NCBI GenBank assembly: GCA_018806985.1
Contig: JADANN010000020.1
Location: 245,935 to 309,934 of the forward strand
Direction of reading: 5' to 3'
Length of the DNA: 64,000 nucleotides
From: Angiostrongylus vasorum
Lineage: Eukaryota > Nematoda > Chromadorea > Rhabditida > Metastrongylidae
Shown one piece after another: positions 56,705 to 64,000 of the stretch. The notes under the pieces were generated by a model. That model had not been told where the DNA came from, made no database searches, and saw nothing but the letters and a program-made list of their open reading frames with translations. How positions within the stretch are numbered: the first letter of the stretch is position 1; each line of letters opens with the position of its first letter. The translations under genes and the position numbers were made by a program.

Positions 56705-58630
56705 TTTAATTTGAATTTTACAACGACTCCATAGTAATGTTTTGAGATCACTTGTGTCACCCGTTGTCCCTTTGGTCGTCGAATGACTCGAGTGCACGCC
56801 AGTAAATCTCCCATTTTCATCTTTCGCGTGCAAGTGTGGTCCTGTGGGTCCTGCTAACTCTAGGGACTCGCCGAGCATCACAATATCATTTTTTTAGTTC
56901 GTGTAGAACTTCGACCATGGGTTCATTGGTCTTCATACACAACGTTAGATATCCCAAGGAATCAAGTCGCTGGCCGCTGTTGTCCGCTCGTTGCACTTTG
57001 TAAGAATTATATCCCTGGTTCACATCATCTTCGACAAAATATCATATAGAACTTGTTTTGGACTTTTTCTTCAACTTTTAAGTTGTAGTTCGTAAAAAAC
57101 AACTCTATTCTGGTGAAGTCAATCAGAATTTTGGTGGTAGAATTGTCAATTCATTCAAAGGCTATTGACAGAAAATTACTTTTTGCAAGAACCCAAATAG
57201 CTTATCGTCCTAAATATGTCTACGGCTTTTTACTGGGTTTATTACCTTTATCGACCTCCTGGCGAATCAGTTCTCTCTTTTCACTCATGAATTTTACACC
57301 TTTAACAAAGCTAGGTCTACTGCTATGAATAGTTTATGTTGCCGTCGAATGCACGTGCCTATATTAGAAGTGGTTTTTCTAAAGGCTGTTTTGCTCAATT
57401 GGAAAATTTATTAGTCGCTCTTCCACTTAGGACATATATTTATGCAGTAAAACCTCGGTGTATTCCAAAGTTTAGGATGTGCAGTATTCTTGATGTGGAG
57501 TGGGATAAATGATCTTGAAAAGTCATTCTTGAGTGCTTTGTGAATGATATGGAACACATTAACTGTGGATTCAGAAAAAAGGAACAAAAATTGTCGGGTG
57601 CGAATGTCAACTAGGCTCTTTAGAAGTCTAAAAATCAGGGCACGTCGCCATTTTCTTTAACTTAGTTCTTTCCACGGCCCATCCATCTTCTCAAACGATC
57701 TCATTTCGCAACCAACAACACTTGCTTTTGTACACAACAGAGGGTCTTCAGATCGCTCTTTTCATATAATTGCATTAGCCATATACTCTTTGTTTCATTC
57801 AGTTATATGAAAACTACAGCTGAAAGTCCTCAGTATCAACATCATTGTTGACACCATCGACAACGTGCTGGATGTGATTCAGTAGTTGAAACGAATATTC
57901 AAGAACTTAAAGACTCGATGAATTTATGGAAAGAAGTTTGCCCCTTGGCTTTTTTTACCATGACATTCATGAAGAAGACGAAACACTCAAGCAGCAGCCG
58001 AAAGAACATGCGGAATTCCCGGACTCCTTCGTAGGCGATGAATTCGAGGAAAACGATTCGAATGCAAGCAGTGTTGTGGTTCGCACAGCAGATGTGATGG
58101 CGGGTTGAGTGAGACAAAAAAGTGTAAATAAACAAAACATGACTGCTGCCTTACCAAACAAAATATACGTCGCATAAATGCTACTTGGAACAGTTCCTTT
58201 TTTTTCGAAAAGAAATTGAAACAAAGACTATTATCGTGAAATATCGGACATCTTAACAGTATCGAAAGCAAAAAGTCTCGTTCCACAACCGATCAACATC
58301 AAAATGGTCCTAAAGACAGTCCTCGTTCGATGTTATGTGTTCAATCTCCTCTGGATTCCCGCTATCCCTAAATATTGATCGCAGTATCTTCGACATTTAT
58401 CAACACACATGAACAACTAAAAGCTATTTTGAATTCGAATGCTATAAAACTGGTTGTTTTTCACAAAATCTCATCGACCACTAATCAGTAATTAAGAGTA
58501 GACAGTCCTGTGCAAAAGGACATCATCGGTGAGGTTACTTCATTCGTGCAAAGTTCCGCTCCGGCAGACGAAACTATGAAACGACTACGTAGATTAGAAG
58601 GATCAACTGCTGTCGACACTCAAATCGAAA
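56705..58630. other. Unclassified arm sequence (right copy)
   Basis: Counterpart of 38,300-40,245; no recognised gene. Confidence 0.4.
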
Positions 58631-58640
58631 CGCCACCGCG

Positions 58641-58669
58641 CTGAGAAGGCGATGCGGCCGAAATGTTAC
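58641..58669 (+). ncRNA. Decayed hammerhead-like motif (right arm copy)
   Basis: CTGAGA, AGGC, loop GATGCG, GCC, GAAATGTTAC. The hairpin is kept and the core changed. Confidence 0.35.
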
Positions 58670-58739
58670 CCGATTAGAAGTATCATAATGTGGAAGTTTT
58701 ACAATACTATATGTACGTATAGAAAACAGTATTGCCTAT

Positions 58740-59480
58740 TTTAACTTATTATTTGTTGCCTACTCTTTTTAACGGCAGAGTATGTTGCGAAACCCTTCTC
58801 ACTGGTTGCGCGAGCACTAACATAATCTCCATTTTTTGGAGATTTGCTGGTTAAGCCATCATGGTTCCCTGGAGTCCCGCGGTCACCCTGGCCAAAGTCT
58901 GCCCCAGGTATTCAGCACCACGAGGCAGTCGCAGCCATTTGTGGATCAGAGGGAGAATTGCCACCATGCGACTTTGATGCCAGGACGGTGGTGGGTCCTG
59001 GTACTGGTTTACTCCCTAGCTTGGCTTCCTAATGGAAACGCCGGACTCCCTTCTCAGCTTGAGAGACCTTGCCAGAGGATGAATCTCTCAATGTACATTG
59101 CAGTCCGACACCCAAGAACACCTAGCAGTCACGATGAGGGCGGTAAACCGTTGGGAGGCCTTGTTCATGAATACGCCTCGTAAATACAGAGAGTGTGTGC
59201 CAAATCGGCGCGGCGGAAACAGGGAGTCCCTCAATCCACCTGCGTCTTAAGGAAGCAAAGGTCGCTCTCCGTCATCGATTAACCCCCTGTCCACCACCTA
59301 GGGACACGCCACGTAGCCTTGCGCTAACCGGCTCGAGATCCCTCATATGAGGGACCTCCGCGGTACGAGGGACCTCCGCATCAAAATGCTAGACACAGTA
59401 AAAGAAACGGGCCTCATTCCCCTGACCCCGAAAGAACCCCCAAATTCGGCAGCGTTGGGTAGGACGTGTACGGAGAAGCT
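58740..59480 (-). repeat. Dispersed repeat, family D (right arm copy)
   Basis: Counterpart of 37,440-38,190. Relative to the left copy it has extra bases at several points (for example ACCACGAGGCAG versus ACCACAGGCAG). Confidence 0.75.
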
Positions 59481-59519
59481 GCTAAAATCTCAGGGCCAAT
59501 CGTAGGTGCCTGGATCCAT

Positions 59520-59925
59520 TTACTTGCATAGAAAAACATACCATGCAACATACATACCCCCGTATGTTCGCATCAATTTCTGGTGCGAGATGGTGCAGTC
59601 ATCAACCTTATACGACTATAATCAGCTGTTCTAATCTTCCTCATTGGAAGTCACGTGAAAAGCGGTGTTTTTTTCGAGAAGCTGTTGATCATGTAGTTAC
59701 CAAAGAGTTTTTCGTGTTTTTGTAAGTGTTATCGAAGCGTTTGGCCTAGCAAATTGTATATCAGTATACCCTTCCAGGCTCTGAAGAAGGCGATACTGCC
59801 GAAACGTCAGCTACTGATGTATTGTATTGCGTTTTTTCTATGCAAGTAAATGCATGCTGTATAACTTCGCGATTGCTGAACAAGAAAACGACACATTCAT
59901 ATTCCAATGCCGAGGTTAATAGAAA
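59520..59925 (+). mobile_element. Penelope-like element UTR with hammerhead-like motif (right arm copy)
   Basis: Plus-strand PLE UTR. It holds GATGGTGCAGTCATCAACC, CGACTATAATCAGCTGTTC and TTTTTTCGAGAAGC (shared with 1,660-1,760), then TTTGGCCTAGCAAATTG, CCCTTCCAGGCT, the hammerhead-like motif and CCGAGGTTAATAGAAAGTCG. It runs directly into the LINE start at about 59,950. Confidence 0.7.
59777..59812 (+). ncRNA. Hammerhead-ribozyme-like motif (right arm copy)
   Basis: The core is at 59,781-59,808: CTGAAGA, A, GGC, loop GATACT, GCC, GAAAC, GTC. GGCT before and AGCT after give a short stem I. AC-GU between GAAA and the cleavage triplet could form only a two-base stem III without a loop, or pair between two copies. 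Confidence 0.6.
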
Positions 59926-59949
59926 GTCGATCCTGGGAGCTGCCTGGAT

Positions 59950-61430
59950 CGCTAGGAACTAAGGTGACGATCTGTACTTACAATGCACGTACACTTGCAT
60001 CCGAGCCCTCGACAGAAGACTTGATCATGCAAGCAGAGATGAATAAGGTACAATAACGTCATTGGCCTGGCCAGACGAGACGACGCGACAAATTCAACGC
60101 CGTCTATGACACCGTAGAAGAACTGTTCCTCGGAACATACGACAGTAGAGAGTCGGCGGGGTCGACGTTTTCGTCAACACGAGTTTGTCCATGAACATTC
60201 GAGTCCATTCGAACAGCTAACAACCCGAATCGGACGTTTACGATTAAAAAGATGTGGATCAATACCGGCTTTGACAATCTTCATCGTTTACGTGCCGATA
60301 TCAAACTATGACGAGGAAGAAGTCGAAGGGGTTCTATATGCACTTGGAGAAGTTCTACAGAGAAGGCCATACATTATTCAGGGTCATCATTGGAGATTTC
60401 AACGTCAAAATTGGACCAAGAAGAACGGCTGAAGAACATCACATTGGGGCGCACGGATTAAAATGGAACGAACAGAGTGAGCGGCTCTCTGAGTTTGTCA
60501 CGACGACCAAGACAACTCGCAATTCCAGAGCCCCAGCTTCAACGTTGGACGTCGGAGTCTCCCAGTGGAAGTGCCACAAGGGAGTAGACCACATTGTAGT
60601 AAAACGAAGGTTTTGCCTAACCAATGTCGTTGTTGTCCCAAAACTCTTCACGGGATCAGACCAGCGCCTCCTTCGTGTTAGATTCTATTTCTCGGAAAGG
60701 AGAAAAAGACGCTAAATTTAAAAAACCGAATTCCCAGAATCACCACAAACTGGGACTTATTCAATTTATTAGTCGGCTGTTGGAAAGATGCCGTTGTCGA
60801 TAACATCGACGAGGAATACGATCGGCTCATTCAACATCTCTTCACGTAGCGCTATGAAAGGCTGAGAGTTCGAAAGTCATCAAAGAGACGTCTGTATAAA
60901 GAAAAACTCGAGCTAATACGCCAGCGTGGAATCGCACGAGCTGCAGGCAACCGCGAACTAACGTCCGAACTTGCAAAACGATGCAGACAGGCGATAAACG
61001 AAGATCTTAAAAGAGAGAAGAACAGCAGTAATGCTCGAAGTTACAGAGGGCGGGAAAAGCATTCGCAAAACCCACCGAAGCTTCGCCAATTACAGGACCA
61101 AGATGATTGCACTCCGTCGCCCACGGAGCGGAACAGTTACACCGTCCAGCAAGGCAATGGAGAAAATCATTCAGAATACTACTCAGATCTCTTCGATGGC
61201 CACGCCCACCTTCCGTCATATGAAATAAAGGAGGATGGATATGATTGTACCACCGGTTCTCCCTTCCGAAATCCGACATGTCATTTCGTCGGTGAAAACT
61301 AAAACAGCACCAGGTCCGGAGAGGATAAGATCAGAACCCCCTCATGAACCTTCCGCCAGTCCTCGTAACCAGCATGACCATGTTATTGTTCGAGAAGGGT
61401 ATCGGCAACTATCGCTCAATCTAGTTGACC
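59950..61430 (+). mobile_element. RTE-type LINE, 5' portion (right arm copy)
   Basis: Counterpart of 35,520-37,000. TICTYNARTLASE starts near 59,970, the endonuclease with [20 protein letters not shown] is near 60,378-60,440, DHIVVKRRFCLTNV and GSDQRLLRVRF are near 60,587-60,690, and LPSEIRHVISSVKTKTAPGP is near 61,260. Frames are broken at different positions than in the left copy. Confidence 0.85.
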
Positions 61431-61729
61431 ATGGAAAACATGTGTACACCGAGAAACTGGTACAGAAATCCCCACCGCCACTTCCCTAAGCCCTTAGAAA
61501 ACTACTCAGAAGAAGTCATGAACAACCAAGCTTGTCGAAAACATCTCATGAAATCTGTGTGCTCACGAAATGTGAAAGTCAATTCGACAAGTAAGTATAA
61601 AGATAAACTCGAAGTCTTAGAGGCACCACTCATCAGTAGGTACTCCAGCTCCTTTGTGCTTTCCAAAAGAGCAATCCTTCCTTCTTTTCACCCTGGTGCC
61701 ACATAAAATAATGCTGATGCGAAAAGTGG

Positions 61730-63845
61730 AGGCCGGCACAGATAGTTCTCTGACTAAAAATTATTGGTATTTCCCACGAATTTGTCTCCGTGGATCATAA
61801 ATTACCATCGTCTCTTTCCATTTAAACGTCAACGTCATGTTGCAAGGGAAATTTATCCGCGTCACAAAACCGCGAGCTCTTCTCCAGGATCTGCAATGTG
61901 TCGACAAGTCGACCAATAAACGTTATGTAGTAGAGAATAATATTCTCTACAGTAACATTATTCTATCTTCTGATAGTGATTGATATCTAGCCAGACGTGA
62001 CCCAAAGAATTAGCTGCAACAACGACAACAACGATAGTGGGTCACCCAACGATAATTAACATCTATCCGCACAACAAGAGCGGGTCATCAACGATAAAAC
62101 CGCATCTGCCCACAAATTGAGGCTGTCAAGAATAAAGGATATGTCGGTATAAACAATATCATATATCTTCATTACCAGATGGAACACAATATTGTTAATG
62201 AATCTGCCACCATAATTGTGATATACGAGGACGACGCAAGGGACAACAACAGTACCCATCTGCCCACCCCTCGAAGCAGTATAAAACGACCGCGGTTCGC
62301 TGATGAGGCCCATACGTCGGCGTTCCTGCCGCATGCCATCTTCGTTTACCTCTTATTATAGAATTGCTCTACCGTAGATCATTATAGGGAACCTCTCAGA
62401 CAATCCTAGACACCCTCTCTGGTATACACACTTGTCATGACATTGTATCTCTAAGAGTTGAGCAATATTTTGTAGTTTTGTTGTATGTTTCAACACCGCA
62501 TTGGCTAAAGCATTGTCTCGTTCTTCACATTCCCGCCTCACCACACATTGCAGATCTAAGTGGTTAGGGCTGTCCATAAATATAAGCAGTACTAGTCACT
62601 GCTACACATTACACTTGTTACCATCCTAATAATAACACACGCATTAAAGCTATTCTATTCCTATATGTATCTCCTACCACATTAATCTCAGTGTAGTGTC
62701 ATTGTTGTATTCAACTGTACACCATTCCTCACCAGTAGTACGCTAGCTAATTACAGTATGCCATTAGCGCTAACAACCATCTAGTCCTATTGGTGCCCGC
62801 GCTACCATATGCTCTTCACCTTTTAGGTCAAATTGTACTTTTATATGAAACCTCTTTCTCATATTAACCCAATAGCCAATACAACTACTTTTCCACCTCA
62901 AGGTGACTTCTTACTCATTATCTTATGCTTATTTAGTAACCAGGTTATCATCGCGCACTTATACTGCTTCAGCGCATCTTCTTTTCGTTATTATTATATT
63001 AGTATAAATGGTTTAATTAACCAAGTTTGAGATTTACGCTGTGGAGACAACGATCACAAGCCCCGCGTGGCGAAGAACGAGCAGATACAGTTCGTCCAAG
63101 CTAACAGTTCAACACCGTGTGGGGCTGTATTCAAAGGAGCAAGTCAGCCGATTCATAGCCTACAGATCAGTTGAGTACCATAGAACTACAATTCCCTATT
63201 TCTTGACTCTCAATCCACAGCATTTCAAACTACAAAGGGTAAATACCTATATTACAGAACTATCAAGTAATAAGGATCATGAAACAGAATCCACTTTCGA
63301 GAGTCAAGCAGAGACAACAACTACTCGATAGTCTCTACACTATCTAATATTCACTACAACCTAGTATTCTCACCACTGAATTACTATAAAGTAGTGAACG
63401 GCTCAACGGTCACTACAACACAGGTGCATCCATCGCAGCCGTCACTACACAATGTGAGAACTTTTCTCTACGCCAGAAACAGACATAAACTGGTCCAATG
63501 GATTACACTGTACAATGCCACTCCTTTGCTCCGCGACTAAAGACCTTCAAAACGATGATGAAGATTTCTCAGCACATGCTCACTCAGATCACCATAAGGA
63601 CCTGAAATACAAGTCTTATTCACGCCTTCGAACAGTTGTTCCGGATTTCATGGGTTTAAATTTTTATGCGTGAACGACGATGGCCTTATGAAAGTGTACA
63701 CACCTAAGTCTCTCGTATGGAAGGTTGTGATCTTGGAACTTGAGGAGTGGAATGCAACGAATGTTGTTCGCATCGGATCTTTCGCATTCGCAATGATGCA
63801 CACAGGCAAATCGAAGAGACAGCATACGGGAAAATCGAAGGGAAC
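61730..63845. other. Unclassified arm sequence (right copy)
   Basis: Counterpart of 33,115-35,215. On this strand AGTATAAAACGACC (TATA-like) is near 62,279 and CCAATAAACG (AATAAA) near 61,914. An open frame of 96 codons at 63,041-63,331 has no recognised domain. Confidence 0.4.
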
Positions 63846-63849
63846 TAGC

Positions 63850-64000
63850 TGAGAGACAGGCGAAACGAGAGGACCCGCATGGTGTGGTGGTGAACGCGCT
63901 GCTCCCCGGAAAGGACAATGGCGCGTTCGTTCCCCACCACAGACACCTGCGGTCGGAGTTTTGCAAATATCTCAGCATCGTTGTAGTAATGTTAATCGAA
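63850..64000 (+). repeat. tRNA-derived short repeat, family B (right arm copy)
   Basis: Counterpart of 32,955-33,110: AGCTGAGAGACAGGCG, GGTGTGGTGGTGAACGCG, GACACCTGCGGTCGGAG, TTTGCAAATATCTCAGC. The window ends in its tail. Confidence 0.8.

Larger units (their letters stand above)
55188..64000 (-). repeat. Right arm of the inverted duplication
   Basis: Reverse complement of 46,905-46,699 and then of 41,530-32,950. It is still matching at the last base of the window, so its outer end is unseen. Differences from the left arm seen by eye: absence of the 5.2 kb block, a 33-base tandem duplication at 56,150-56,214, and many one- or two-base indels and substitutions (for example GAGGAGTCGG versus GAGAGTCGG in the LINE). 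Confidence 0.95.

Noticed and set aside
57926..58108. Acidic 60-codon plus-strand frame in the right arm
   Set aside because: The mirrored frames on both strands are equally long in both arms; no motif, no splice context and no evidence of selection.
32950..64000. Palindrome as a simple missed-adapter sequencing artefact
   Set aside because: It has an 8.3 kb unique loop, a 5.2 kb one-sided deletion and scattered differences between arms, which a read-through chimera would not give; an assembly join error is still possible.

Overview
The window is eukaryotic and most likely comes from a strongylid (clade V, hookworm-like) nematode. The evidence is: short GT-AG introns ending in TTTCAG-type 3' splice sites; a cilia gene matching DYF-11/IFT54; RTE-type LINEs and a Penelope-like element (PLE) of the kinds I know from hookworm genomes; and dense tRNA-derived short repeats. 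The species assignment is inference. Most of the window is intergenic, intronic or repeat sequence with very few confident genes.

Layout. 1-1,790: a broken PLE, with its reverse transcriptase on the minus strand and its GIY-YIG endonuclease end and 3' UTR on the plus strand. 1.9-14.5 kb: unrecognised sequence with scattered tRNA-derived repeats and a PLE UTR fragment at 8.3-8.6 kb. 14.5-16.75 kb: a four-EF-hand calmodulin-like gene (+), three exons seen. 16.8-21 kb: nothing recognised except one short repeat. 21.6-24.6 kb: a nearly full-length but dead RTE-type LINE (+), bracketed by short-repeat pairs at 20.9-21.4 and 26.1-26.6 kb. 26.9-31 kb: two weak candidate genes of unknown product.

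32.95-64.0 kb is one large inverted duplication. The left arm (32,950-41,530, then 46,699-46,905) reappears reverse-complemented as the right arm (55,188-64,000, running off the window). The right arm lacks a 5.2 kb block present in the left arm. A LINE runs unbroken across one edge of that block in the left arm, so the right arm is probably the deleted form. The 8.3 kb single-copy loop carries an 11-exon IFT54/dyf-11 gene (50,414-54,110, +). This is the best-supported gene here, but its exons need six single-base frame corrections, five of them +1 in short base runs, so it is either a decaying copy or shows uncorrected sequencing indels.

The mobile fraction contains two LINE lineages, PLE remnants carrying hammerhead-ribozyme-like motifs (best at 37,130-37,157, 47,301-47,328 and 59,781-59,808), and at least three short tRNA-like repeat families, several sharing one 3' tail. 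The two recognisable cellular genes have no functional link: one is a calcium sensor, the other an intraflagellar transport adaptor.
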